Source of the DNA: an uncultured Nonlabens sp.
Lineage (GTDB): Bacteria > Bacteroidota > Bacteroidia > Flavobacteriales > Flavobacteriaceae
NCBI GenBank assembly: GCA_947491755.1
Contig: CANLKV010000001.1
Span: 744,001 to 808,000, forward strand
Direction of reading: 5' to 3'
DNA: 64,000 nt
Part shown: positions 26,745-35,628 of the stretch, piece by piece
Layout: every line of letters begins with the position of its first letter
Position numbering within the stretch: the stretch's first letter is position 1
Position numbers and translations under genes: made by a program
Notes under the pieces: generated by a model
What the model was told of the DNA's origin: nothing
The model's input: the letters and a program-made list of their open reading frames with translations, nothing else
Database searches by the model: none

Positions 26745-27112
26745 GCTATTTTTTTAACCTAAGGTTTTTTGTCGTTTGAAAATCTGATGAGTGTAGTTGC
26801 TAGTGCTGCAAGCTATTTTTAATAGAGCCAGTTGTTGACAACTGCAAGGCAGGGGTATAATTTGAGGCAGTGCTTTTTATTGCCATCGTATTAAAGACCA
26901 AAAGTCTGTGCGATATATTGCCTTTTTATAAGGAGATAGTAGTTTTAAACTAGGATGTATCATTTACAAGATAAAAAGGCAGATCACCTAGCAAGCGGCA
27001 GGGATTGTAGCGGCATCCTTTTATAGCCTGTCACCAGGCTATAAAAGATACAGCGTAAAGCGCGGTCCCGATGCCGCCATCGGGAGTCGCCGAAATACGA
27101 TAGGGTGTCATT
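26745..27112. other. Gene-free gap with a structured element
   Basis: No coding sequence is seen. A 13-bp stem CTTTTATAGCCTG/CAGGCTATAAAAG lies at 27018-27047 with a four-base loop, followed by a GC-rich segment to 27110. The sequence resembles a dispersed intergenic element common in Flavobacteriaceae; this is from memory. The stem may also end transcription of the M20 gene. Confidence 0.45.
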
Positions 27113-28507
27113 CTACTGATTCTCTTGTTGCATGGCTGCAAAATGTTTGTAGAAATGTGGAATGGTCTCGATACCTTTAAGATAATTCCATATGCCAAAA
27201 TGCTCGTTAGGTGAGTGGATCGCATCGCTATCCAGTCCAAAGCCCATCAATATTGATTTGGATTGCAGCTCTTTCTCAAACAGCGCTACGATAGGAATGG
27301 AGCCACCACTGCGTTGTGGTATGGGTGTTTTGCCAAATGTATCTTTGTATGCTGCACTAGCTGCTTGATAACCTATACTATCAATGGGTGTTACATAGGC
27401 GGTACCACCGTGGTGCGGTTTTACCTGTACTGTCACGCTATCTGGCGCGATGCTCTCAAAATGTTTTTTGAATAATTGCGTGATTTCTTTCCAGTCTTGA
27501 TCGGGTACCAGTCGCATAGAAATCTTTGCATAGGCCTTGCTGGCTATTACTGTTTTTGCTCCTTCTCCTGTGTAACCACCCCAGATGCCATTAACATCTA
27601 GTGTGGGACGTATGCTGTTGCGCTCGTTTGTGGTATATCCTTTCTCGCCATGCTCTGCTGCGATGTCTAGTGACTTGTTGTAGTCTGTTTGAGAGAAGGG
27701 TGCTTTGGCCATTTCGGCACGTTCTGCAGTGCTCAACTCTTGCACTTTGTCGTAAAATCCTGGTATGGTAATGTGGTTGTTCTCATCATGCAACTGGGCA
27801 ATCATATCACACAGTATATTGATAGGATTTGCTACGGCACCGCCGTAGAGACCAGAATGCAGGTCACGATTAGGACCGGTTACCTCTACCTCTACATAGC
27901 TCAAGCCACGCAGTCCTGTGGTGATACTGGGTACATCTTTTGCAATCATACCAGTATCTGAAATTAGGATCACATCGTTTGCTAATTTTTCTCGGTTACG
28001 TTCTAGAAACCAGCCTAGGGACTCGCTGCCTACCTCTTCTTCTCCCTCGATCATAAATTTTACATTACATGGGAGAGTCTCCGTTTGCGTCATGAATTCC
28101 ATAGCCTTAACATGCATGTACATCTGGCCTTTGTCATCGCAGGCACCACGAGCATAAATCGCACCGTCAGGATGTATCGCGGTTTTTTTTATAACGGGCT
28201 CAAAGGGTGGGCTATCCCATAAATTGATAGGGTCTGGCGGTTGTACGTCATAATGTCCATAAACTAGAACTGTAGGTAATTGGGGATCTATGATTTTCTC
28301 ACCATAAACAATGGGGTACCCAGGGGTCTCGCATATTTCAACATGATCGCAGCCTGCTTGTTTAAGTGCCGTTTGTACGGCAATACTGGTTTTTATGACA
28401 TCGTCTTTGTAGGCTTTATCTGCGCTTATGGATGGTATTTTAAGCAGCTCTATTAGTTCTTCAATAAAGCGTTCTTTATGTTGATTAACGTACTGTGAGG
28501 TATTCAT
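27113..28507 (-). CDS. M20-family dipeptidase
   Basis: A 464-residue dinuclear zinc peptidase: VLVYGHYDVQPPDP (metal ligand His), GACDDKGQMYMHV (bridging Asp), EGEEEVGSESL (catalytic Glu pair) and C-terminal DSDAIHSPNEHFG. Length and motifs match the carnosine-dipeptidase-like branch, which hydrolyses dipeptides in the cytoplasm. No signal peptide is visible. It is divergently placed from tRNA-Leu. Confidence 0.9.
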   Translation of the reverse strand: MNTSQYVNQHKERFIEELIELLKIPSISADKAYKDDVIKTSIAVQTALKQAGCDHVEICETPGYPIVYGEKIIDPQLPTVLVYGHYDVQPPDPINLWDSPPFEPVIKKTAIHPDGAIYARGACDDKGQMYMHVKAMEFMTQTETLPCNVKFMIEGEEEVGSESLGWFLERNREKLANDVILISDTGMIAKDVPSITTGLRGLSYVEVEVTGPNRDLHSGLYGGAVANPINILCDMIAQLHDENNHITIPGFYDKVQELSTAERAEMAKAPFSQTDYNKSLDIAAEHGEKGYTTNERNSIRPTLDVNGIWGGYTGEGAKTVIASKAYAKISMRLVPDQDWKEITQLFKKHFESIAPDSVTVQVKPHHGGTAYVTPIDSIGYQAASAAYKDTFGKTPIPQRSGGSIPIVALFEKELQSKSILMGFGLDSDAIHSPNEHFGIWNYLKGIETIPHFYKHFAAMQQENQ

Positions 28508-28564
28508 AAATGTTTCCTATTTATGGTAAAGATAAGAAGCAACAAATTTTCTTTTTACAAAGAA

Positions 28565-28594
28565 TTTGTAATATCGGGAAAGTATGTATATTTG
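28565..28594 (+). promoter_or_regulatory. Promoter of tRNA-Leu
   Basis: TTTG at 28565-28568 and TATATTTG at 28587-28594 with an 18-base spacer fit the Bacteroidota -33/-7 consensus. The tRNA starts 28 bases downstream of the -7 box. Confidence 0.75.
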
Positions 28595-28621
28595 CCGTCC
28601 CGTTAAGGGAATTATCAGTTT

Positions 28622-28703
28622 GCGGATGTGGTGGAACTGGTAGACACGCTAGACTTAGGATCTAGTGCCGCAAGGTGTGCAGGTTCGATTCCTGTCATCC
28701 GCA
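28622..28703 (+). tRNA. tRNA-Leu (anticodon UAG)
   Basis: An 82-nt class II tRNA. The acceptor stem GCGGATG pairs with CATCCGC, the anticodon loop CTTAGGA holds UAG, and the T arm is GGTTCGATTCC. The CCA end is not encoded. Its last part is the att core of the integrated element, so the insertion left the gene intact. Confidence 0.95.
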
Positions 28704-28704
28704 C
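28681..28704 (+). repeat. Left attachment site (att core in tRNA-Leu)
   Basis: 24-bp direct repeat, identical to 37111-37134, covering the T arm and acceptor 3' strand of tRNA-Leu. Confidence 0.9.
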
Positions 28705-28717
28705 TTATTAATTAATT

Positions 28718-28753
28718 AAACCCTTGATCTTTAAATAGATGAGGGTTTTTTTA
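28718..28753 (+). terminator. Terminator after tRNA-Leu, supplied by the element
   Basis: Stem AAACCCT (28718-28724) and AGGGTTT (28742-28748) and a T run. It is within the element, so the tRNA transcript now ends in foreign DNA. Confidence 0.7.
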
Positions 28754-28932
28754 TTTAAAACCACCCACAAAACCACCCAAAAAAACTTTATTAAACATGA
28801 TTTTGCCTTTAATCTTGAAAGAGGGGGGTGTACATGTAAATTACCTTCAAGCAAGGGATCTTGAAAGAGGGTGGTTGTTCTCCTAATACATTTGGTCTAA
28901 AATTATTTAACTCCATTAAATTTATATTACCA

Positions 28933-28940
28933 TAAATTTG
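28933..28940 (+). promoter_or_regulatory. Possible -7 box of the NTPase gene
   Basis: TAAATTTG fits TAnnTTTG, 34 bases before the ATG. No convincing -33 box is seen. Confidence 0.45.
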
Positions 28941-28974
28941 AGACTTTGATCATCTTTCCTCATCAAGTAACCAC

Positions 28975-31900
28975 ATGTTAAAAAAATTATCGAAATTCAA
29001 AAATGCATTGAAATCATTGTTTGATGAAGTATTGGTTAAACGAGATGCTCTGCAAAAAAAAATCTTGAAGTTTGAAGTTGGATTTGAGCTATTATTAAGC
29101 GAATTATTCGCTAAACAAGATGCTTCACATATTCAAGACACTCCCAAAAAGCTTTACGATTCATTGAACCCAAAATCTTTAGAGATTACTGGCTCAGTTC
29201 AGAATTATCTTGAAACCCTTGAATATTGCATTACAGATAAAGATATAAGAAATGTTGCGCTATCTGGAATTTACGGATCTGGAAAAAGCAGCTTGATAAA
29301 GACATTTATCGAGCACAACCGTGGAGAATATAAATTCTTGAACATATCGCTAGCCTCATTTGATGATACCACAGATTACAAAATTGTTGAGGAAAAGGTA
29401 GAGCTCAGCATTATCCAACAGATAATTTACCATGTAGACTCTAATAAAATTCCAGATTCTAGATTTAAAAGAATAAAAAATATAACAAGATGGCAAATGT
29501 TCAAAGCTTTACTAAGCTTCTTCATATTGCTGTTGAGTGGGTTTATTATCTACAACTTTAATTATTTAGAATCGTTAAACCCAAATACATGGAGTTGGCA
29601 ATTTTCCAATATTGATTATACGGCTATTGTACTTTATTCATCTTTTTTGATTGCTGCATTTTCTTTCGGAAGGCGAATTGTCAAGTTTTTCAATAATTCT
29701 AGATTAAGTAAGATTACCCTCAAGGGAGAGTTTGGTTTTGATAATATCGACAAATCAATTCTCAACGAGCACTTGGATGAATTACTTTACTTCTTTGAAA
29801 GGAACCATTATGATATGGTGGTTATTGAGGACTTAGATAGATTCAAAAATAGTTTGACAGTATTCACCAAGTTACGTGAAATAAATATTCTGATAAATCA
29901 ATCAGAGCAAAGAAAGAACAAAAATAAGATCGTTTTTTTATACGCCATTAAGGATGAGATATTCGCTAATGCTAAAGAAAGGACAAAGTTTTTTGACTTT
30001 ATCATTCCAGTAATTCCTATAATCAATCAATCTAATTCTGGTAGTAAATTAAGAAAGAGATTATTATCAGGAGACGAGTCTAAAGATCCATCAGAGCAAT
30101 TTTTAGAAGATGTGTCAATCTTTATTGACGATATGCGGCTTTTAAACAATATATGTAATGAATATCAGATATATAGAAACATTTTAAGTCCAAAATTAAA
30201 ACCAGACCGACTCCTAGCTATAATTATTTATAAGAACCTTAAACCAGAAGATTTCAGGAAATTAAATGAAGGGAATAGTTTGATTAATGAGATTGTTAAC
30301 GAAAGAAAAAAATTTACGGATAATCATATTAGGAATAAGGATAAAGAGATTACTGAACTCCAAAATCAAATCAATAAAATTCAAAATGAAAGCACGAACA
30401 GTTTGAGAGAACTTAGAGTATTATTTCTATTCGAGTTAAATAATATTATTGAAAATTTTCATGCCATCATTATCAAAGGAGAAAGGCTAATAATGCCAGA
30501 TTTACTAGAAGATGTGAATTTTGAGAAGTTGAAAGGACATGGTAATTTTCAGTATCATACTGCTACCAGAAATGGTATCCAGAGTGGCACTATTAATAAT
30601 CTTTTTAAAGAACTCGAGTCTAAATTTGACTCAGAATCAAGCTATGATGAAAGAGAGCAGTCAATACTTGATAATAATTCTGGTAAAATTAGCGTCATTA
30701 CAAATCAAATCAAATCATTAAGAAAGAGTAAATCACGAATTCCGTCTTGGAGCCTAAGTAAATTAATTTCAGAGGAAAATCTTGATAATGGTTTGAGTGA
30801 GGAGGCGAAGAACGACAGGCTCTTAATGTTTTTAATAAAAAATGGATATATCAAAGAAGATTATTTTGATTATTTATCGTATTTCTACGTAGGTAGTATA
30901 ACTGATAAGGATAATGACTTCCTTCAAAGTGTAAAAAGCAAGATAAGAGTAGATCCAGATTATCGACTTGATAAAAAAATCCAACTAGTCAAAAAAATTG
31001 GATTAGAACATTTCAATGACAAGTACGTTCTGAACCATGATTTAGTTGATACCATATGTGGAGAGGATCAATTCAGTGACAAAAAGTCGATACTTATTGA
31101 CTATTTGATTATGAATAAGAAGTTAGCTATTGATTTTATCCTTAGCTATCCTTTCAAGGGCAAACCATCAAATCATCCGATACGGTTAATTTCGAAAAAA
31201 GACCCTCTTATTTGGTATTTTATTGAGCAATCTCCAGACTTTGACACGTCAAATAAGCTCAATTTATTAAAGCTTATTATCAATTATGTTGATTTGGAGG
31301 ATATAGCGAGATTAGCCAAGGATTCTGAATTACGGAATTATTTAAATAAGTTATCCAACCCAATAGACTTTTTTCGTCAAATAAATTTACAGTCTAAAGC
31401 ACTATCGGTGATCTCTGAACTGAATGCTAAATTTAAAAATTTAAAACTCTCAATTGAATCTGATGAAGAAATCTTCAATTATGTTGTTATTAATGACCAC
31501 TATTCTATTAATAAAGACAATATTGAACTTCTTCTCTTAGATTTAAATAGAGATCTTACAAATAACGAATTAAACGACGCTAACTACACCACTATTTTAA
31601 ACTATCCCGATACTAGTTTATATAAATATGTGCACGCAAATTTCAGTTTATATACGAAGAACATATTGTTAAAATCAGGTAGACTAATTGAAACCCAGGA
31701 AGCTATCACACTAATCATGAATAATCCTGATGTAAAAAATGATCAAAAGCTTAAAATTATAGACCTTTTAGAGGTAGAATTAAATGATCTTTCACTGATT
31801 GACTCCATGTCCGACAAAATCAATTTAATTCGTCAACGTATGATTGAAGTAAGCTGGAGTAACGTTTTGAATTATTTTCTAGGATTAAATGATAATAAAA

Positions 31901-32703
31901 TTGACGAGCACTTAATCAATTATCTCAATGACCCATTAGTCTATTTAGGTTTAAAATATTTCAACGAAAAGCCGACGGGTTATAAGTTGGAAGAGTTCAA
32001 AAAACTTCAATTAGCAATTATCTATTGCAATGACCTTGATGATGAGGCTTACGAGCATTTTATCGGGAGTGGTGTTGAAAAATGGGGTAATTTGGTATTG
32101 AAAAACCTAGAATTTGATAAGGTCAAAATTTTAGTTAGACTTGAGGCATTGGAGTTTTCAGTTCAAAATTATGATGAACTTAAAGATGACTTTCCCAATC
32201 TACACATCAATTTCTTGATTGATCATTTCCGTAGTTTTCTGCTTAACCCTTCAATGTATCATTTGGAAACCCATGACTATTTATCATTGCTAAAGTCTGA
32301 ATTGCTAATACCAGAATATAAAGTGCGTTTGATCAAGGAAATCAAACAAAATGTTATTATCGAAAATAAGGATTTGGGTGTCGAGGTTGCTAAAGTTGTA
32401 TCCGCAAGGTCGGTCAAAGGTTTGGATTATGATTTAGTTTATAGTTTATTCCTGAGTTCAGAATCCAATAGTCATAGGATAGAAATATTTAATAACAACT
32501 TAGAGCAATTTTCTCGTGATCAAATAATGAGGTTAATGAATGAACTTTCTAATCCTTATGCACGATTGTTGAGGCCAAGATTACATACTCATTTAGAAAG
32601 GAATGACATTAATGAACTATTCGTTCAAAACTTGATGAGTTTAGACATTATTTCATCTTACGAAACAAAAGGTGATCAAATTAAGGTCATAGCTAAATAT
32701 TAG
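28975..32703 (+). CDS. YobI/KAP-like membrane P-loop NTPase, candidate defence protein
   Basis: A 1242-residue protein. Walker A GIYGSGKSS is at 98-106. Two membrane segments (about 175-195 and 215-235) are inserted between it and Walker B MVVIEDLDRF (281-290), followed by FLYAIKDEIF near 321-330. A membrane pair inserted inside the NTPase domain is the hallmark of KAP-type NTPases and the YobI-like family. A coiled coil follows at about 445-470, and about 700 helical residues after that show no named domain and could act as a sensor or effector. Related STAND/KAP proteins are often tied to phage defence. It is the only plus-strand gene and the only large cargo gene of the element, which is the usual place for defence genes. 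The defence role is inferred. Confidence 0.75.
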   Translation: MLKKLSKFKNALKSLFDEVLVKRDALQKKILKFEVGFELLLSELFAKQDASHIQDTPKKLYDSLNPKSLEITGSVQNYLETLEYCITDKDIRNVALSGIYGSGKSSLIKTFIEHNRGEYKFLNISLASFDDTTDYKIVEEKVELSIIQQIIYHVDSNKIPDSRFKRIKNITRWQMFKALLSFFILLLSGFIIYNFNYLESLNPNTWSWQFSNIDYTAIVLYSSFLIAAFSFGRRIVKFFNNSRLSKITLKGEFGFDNIDKSILNEHLDELLYFFERNHYDMVVIEDLDRFKNSLTVFTKLREINILINQSEQRKNKNKIVFLYAIKDEIFANAKERTKFFDFIIPVIPIINQSNSGSKLRKRLLSGDESKDPSEQFLEDVSIFIDDMRLLNNICNEYQIYRNILSPKLKPDRLLAIIIYKNLKPEDFRKLNEGNSLINEIVNERKKFTDNHIRNKDKEITELQNQINKIQNESTNSLRELRVLFLFELNNIIENFHAIIIKGERLIMPDLLEDVNFEKLKGHGNFQYHTATRNGIQSGTINNLFKELESKFDSESSYDEREQSILDNNSGKISVITNQIKSLRKSKSRIPSWSLSKLISEENLDNGLSEEAKNDRLLMFLIKNGYIKEDYFDYLSYFYVGSITDKDNDFLQSVKSKIRVDPDYRLDKKIQLVKKIGLEHFNDKYVLNHDLVDTICGEDQFSDKKSILIDYLIMNKKLAIDFILSYPFKGKPSNHPIRLISKKDPLIWYFIEQSPDFDTSNKLNLLKLIINYVDLEDIARLAKDSELRNYLNKLSNPIDFFRQINLQSKALSVISELNAKFKNLKLSIESDEEIFNYVVINDHYSINKDNIELLLLDLNRDLTNNELNDANYTTILNYPDTSLYKYVHANFSLYTKNILLKSGRLIETQEAITLIMNNPDVKNDQKLKIIDLLEVELNDLSLIDSMSDKINLIRQRMIEVSWSNVLNYFLGLNDNKIDEHLINYLNDPLVYLGLKYFNEKPTGYKLEEFKKLQLAIIYCNDLDDEAYEHFIGSGVEKWGNLVLKNLEFDKVKILVRLEALEFSVQNYDELKDDFPNLHINFLIDHFRSFLLNPSMYHLETHDYLSLLKSELLIPEYKVRLIKEIKQNVIIENKDLGVEVAKVVSARSVKGLDYDLVYSLFLSSESNSHRIEIFNNNLEQFSRDQIMRLMNELSNPYARLLRPRLHTHLERNDINELFVQNLMSLDIISSYETKGDQIKVIAKY

Positions 32704-32737
32704 TAAGTGATGCTTATTCAAAACACCAATAAGGAAC

Positions 32738-32911
32738 TTAGGTAAAGCACGCCCAATCTTTCTCAAGTTCTCTAGCCGCTTCAACAATCGATTCTCCATT
32801 TTGAGCACATGTAGTTAATACAGTTTGAAAGTAAGTTGGGTAGGACATGATTAGATGTCTTTGTTCGATCGTCAACTGTTCATTTGTTAATTTTTGATTC
32901 TTTTTTTCCAT
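32738..32911 (-). CDS. Small 57-residue hypothetical protein
   Basis: The frame MEKKNQKLTNEQLTIEQRHL continues to DWACFT and stops at 32738-32740. The protein is charged and probably helical, with no membrane segment. It is convergent to the NTPase gene. It may be a real small gene; no family is recognised. ATG at 32909-32911. Confidence 0.5.
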   Translation of the reverse strand: MEKKNQKLTNEQLTIEQRHLIMSYPTYFQTVLTTCAQNGESIVEAARELEKDWACFT

Positions 32912-33121
32912 TTTAAAAAAAGTCTGTTTTAACTATATTATTATGTAGGGTTATGCAGAGGGTATTAATAAGTGAATTTAGACCTAATACATTGGTTAAC
33001 ACACACCCTCCACTCCCGACACATCTTCAAAACCACGATAAATTATCTGATAGAAAAGTCTCTTTTATTAGACAAGACTCATCGTTATCAAATTGCTAAA
33101 ACTTTAGATATCATCTAAAAA

Positions 33122-33385
33122 TTAACTTATTTCTCCAGAAAGTACTTTGTTAAATTTAGGGTTTCCGCTCGATGAATTATGTACTTTTTTAGAACAAGCG
33201 AAGCAAATACCTATCCTGTTATTATCTTGAGTGTCATAGATCCTCCTGTGATTATAAAGCCATGAACAATTGTCACACTTTAAATCCTTTTTATCTGATG
33301 CCTCATAAAGATTGTTGTAATATTTGTTCACATGAATAAATCCATGTTTTTCAAGCTTTTTTCGGTTTATATATTCTTTAGCCAT
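33122..33385 (-). CDS. Small zinc-ribbon-like protein
   Basis: An 87-residue protein with two CxxC pairs (Cys37/40 in CDNC and Cys61/64 in CFAC), which form a likely zinc ribbon. The N-terminus is basic (INRKKLEKHG). Such small zinc proteins occur next to replication or regulatory genes on mobile elements, but function is not known. It lies 11 bases after the replication-like gene. Confidence 0.6.
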   Translation of the reverse strand: MAKEYINRKKLEKHGFIHVNKYYNNLYEASDKKDLKCDNCSWLYNHRRIYDTQDNNRIGICFACSKKVHNSSSGNPKFNKVLSGEIS

Positions 33386-33396
33386 AATGGTCTTTT

Positions 33397-34338
33397 TTAT
33401 AGAACTACATTAGCGTAATTCAAGTTATTTTTAAACTTTTGATTGATTGATAAAGTCTCGAATTTTTCACATATCATTCGTTGAATGTGATTTTTAACTT
33501 TATCTAGGTTTAGGAGAGTTATCAGTTTTTTAAACTCTTTATTGTGGTACTGATATGTGCTTTGTTTACTTTCTCTCATTTTATTCCAGAAACTATCGTT
33601 AGTATACTTTATTAGCTTCACTCTATCTGATTTTGTGATTGACTTAGATGTACTTCCATCGAAACTATCTATGATAGTTAGTTGATCAAATTTTCGTAAA
33701 AAATCCATCATAACATTATCGAGGACTTCACGACTTTGTAAATCATCAAGTGAATAAATTCCAAGCTTATTGAGTGCGGATCTTCTTAAGTACTTTATCT
33801 CAATTCTGATGATGTTCGTGTCAATTTCCTTACTCTCTAAAGTTTTATTATAAACCTTAATTTCATATTGCTGAAGCTTAAAATTTTTATATCCAATTTT
33901 TCCAGATACATCAAAATTATATTGAGGGCTCTTCAGTTTATAAAGTAATATTTGGTTTCTTATTACATGAGCGATATCGGTTGACAATTTCAAATTAAAA
34001 CCGAATTCAAGGGAATGAGGCTTCATATCAACCAAAGGAATGCCTAAATCAGCTGCGAGTGATTTTAAAGCGTGTTTAAGATTGAAAAAACTAAAATCAT
34101 TGGAGTTATAAGCCTCACCAATAGTTATGCTATTAAAGTAGCTGTGAATCGAATTTTCTATAACAGCTGTTTTTTTCATAACCTTCAAAAGCATGTTATG
34201 CTTTAACTTCGAATAGGTAGTACTGACTTTTCCAGTTAATGGATGGGTATACTTTTTAACACTAAAGTCATCTCCTGATAAAACTTCTCTTAGTAAGGCT
34301 TCTCTATCTTCTACTTGACATGAAATAAAATCATACAT
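33397..34338 (-). CDS. Replication-initiation-like protein (phage/plasmid Rep type)
   Basis: A 313-residue basic protein. The pattern HSLEFGFNL, an internal YEIKVYNKTLES and RIEIKYLRRSALNKLGI-LDDL is like Rep proteins of small phages and plasmids in Bacteroidota (G2P/gene II-like group), where the Tyr in KVYNK is near the active site of rolling-circle initiators. I cannot confirm the HUH motif. If correct, the element may replicate when excised. It overlaps the excisionase-like gene by eight bases and is in the same unit. Confidence 0.45.
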   Translation of the reverse strand: MYDFISCQVEDREALLREVLSGDDFSVKKYTHPLTGKVSTTYSKLKHNMLLKVMKKTAVIENSIHSYFNSITIGEAYNSNDFSFFNLKHALKSLAADLGIPLVDMKPHSLEFGFNLKLSTDIAHVIRNQILLYKLKSPQYNFDVSGKIGYKNFKLQQYEIKVYNKTLESKEIDTNIIRIEIKYLRRSALNKLGIYSLDDLQSREVLDNVMMDFLRKFDQLTIIDSFDGSTSKSITKSDRVKLIKYTNDSFWNKMRESKQSTYQYHNKEFKKLITLLNLDKVKNHIQRMICEKFETLSINQKFKNNLNYANVVL

Positions 34339-34636
34339 AGTTTATAGATTTTAGAAGTGATAATACATCAGTTTTTTCAAATCGCACTCCAACGCCAGCT
34401 AATCTAGAGCTGTTTAGTAGCCCTTTCTTTCTGTAACGCCATAATGTGACTTTACTCACTTTAAGTATTTCACAAGCTTCATTAATCGTTAATAAGCCGT
34501 CATTATTTGGCTTATTGTGGTAGTTGAGTTTTTCGTTTACCTCGCTTCTAAGATTTGTAATTTCAGTGTGCATTTCAGTGAAGAATTGCGGACGATAAAT
34601 GTGTTGCCATTTCTGGCCATAGTTTAAATTTTCCAT
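34331..34636 (-). CDS. Excisionase-like helix-turn-helix protein
   Basis: A 101-residue protein with a MerR/excisionase-type DNA-binding domain at about 49-92: LLTINEACEILKVSKVTLWRYRKKG, then a beta wing GVGVRFEKTDV. Such proteins direct excision by tyrosine integrases in Bacteroidota elements. It heads a unit with the replication-like and zinc-ribbon genes. A TAGTTTTG box (minus, 34657-34664) lies upstream. Confidence 0.8.
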   Translation of the reverse strand: MENLNYGQKWQHIYRPQFFTEMHTEITNLRSEVNEKLNYHNKPNNDGLLTINEACEILKVSKVTLWRYRKKGLLNSSRLAGVGVRFEKTDVLSLLKSINYV

Positions 34637-34656
34637 AATAAATATTTTATTTGGGT

Positions 34657-34664
34657 CAAAACTA
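34657..34664 (-). promoter_or_regulatory. Possible -7 box for the excisionase operon
   Basis: TAGTTTTG on the minus strand fits TAnnTTTG, about 20 bases before the start codon. No clear -33 box. Confidence 0.4.
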
Positions 34665-34791
34665 TGGCAGTATTTCAGTGAAAATCGGGTTACTTAATCA
34701 GGCGAAATATAATTATCATGAAATATTTTTTAATCCTATGAAAAACAATAAGTTACACAATAGTGTTATTGTTTTTTACAAGGTTTGAGTA

Positions 34792-35628
34792 TCAGCCCCT
34801 TTTGGTTAAAGATCGTTCAACACAGAGTTTAATTAAGTCTGCTTTTGTGGGTATGTCCTTTCCAGTCACTTTCTTCACGTTTTTGAACTTTTGCGAATTT
34901 ACATTGAGAAAAAGACTCTCAGCTATCTTCCAATAGTCGTGATTTTTTATAATCTTGTTCTTTTTCAAAACATGTATAAAGTATCTAAGCTCGTTTTCCT
35001 GACCAGTCCAGATAACTTTAGAGCTATTTGGAAGATTTAAAAAAATGTTTTCAAGCGTGACTTTCTTATTTCTTTTATTTGATATAAAATGATTGTCCAC
35101 TAATCTCATCCATAGTTCTTCAGTGTTTAGCAGAGCATGATTTTCTCCAGGAGTAAAATATGTATCTCGTTTTTTAACCACACTCACATTAAGTCCCAAT
35201 AGCTCTGACTCTATTCTTTTAATGAAGCTAGCATATGAACGTCGTAAAAAGGGTTGGCATTTTAAGTTCAGAATCTTTTCGAGTGGATCATTCTCTTTCA
35301 AAGAAATAGGCTTCTTCTGTTCCTTGATTACTGTTCGAAGCATCGCTATGAATAAATTAGACTTTTGTTCTAGTTGACCATTGTAATCGATAAAAACCAG
35401 ATACTCCTGCCATAATTCATCAAGGTTTTCACCAACTAGTTTTTTGAACTTAGTAATCATGGCGTTTTTTTGATCGCTTGATAATTTATCTCTCCCAATT
35501 AAATCATAGATAAAGTTCTGCGATCTTTCAGGTTGATATATGCTACAAAAGTATTTTAGAAGATCTCTACTGTCTTCAATGATGAATTCACTCAGCAATG
35601 ACTCTATGTCGCTATAGTTACTCTGCAT
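34792..35628 (-). CDS. RteC-like / hypothetical element protein
   Basis: A 278-residue helical protein. The C-terminal half has IWTGQENELRYFIHVLKKNKII followed by an aromatic/SLFLN segment, reminiscent of the WTG motif of RteC and other mobile-element proteins of Bacteroidota. RteC controls excision in CTnDOT, but here the similarity is only a motif. It overlaps the integrase gene by 11 bases, so the two are coexpressed, which fits a role in integration or excision. Confidence 0.5.
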   Translation of the reverse strand: MQSNYSDIESLLSEFIIEDSRDLLKYFCSIYQPERSQNFIYDLIGRDKLSSDQKNAMITKFKKLVGENLDELWQEYLVFIDYNGQLEQKSNLFIAMLRTVIKEQKKPISLKENDPLEKILNLKCQPFLRRSYASFIKRIESELLGLNVSVVKKRDTYFTPGENHALLNTEELWMRLVDNHFISNKRNKKVTLENIFLNLPNSSKVIWTGQENELRYFIHVLKKNKIIKNHDYWKIAESLFLNVNSQKFKNVKKVTGKDIPTKADLIKLCVERSLTKRG

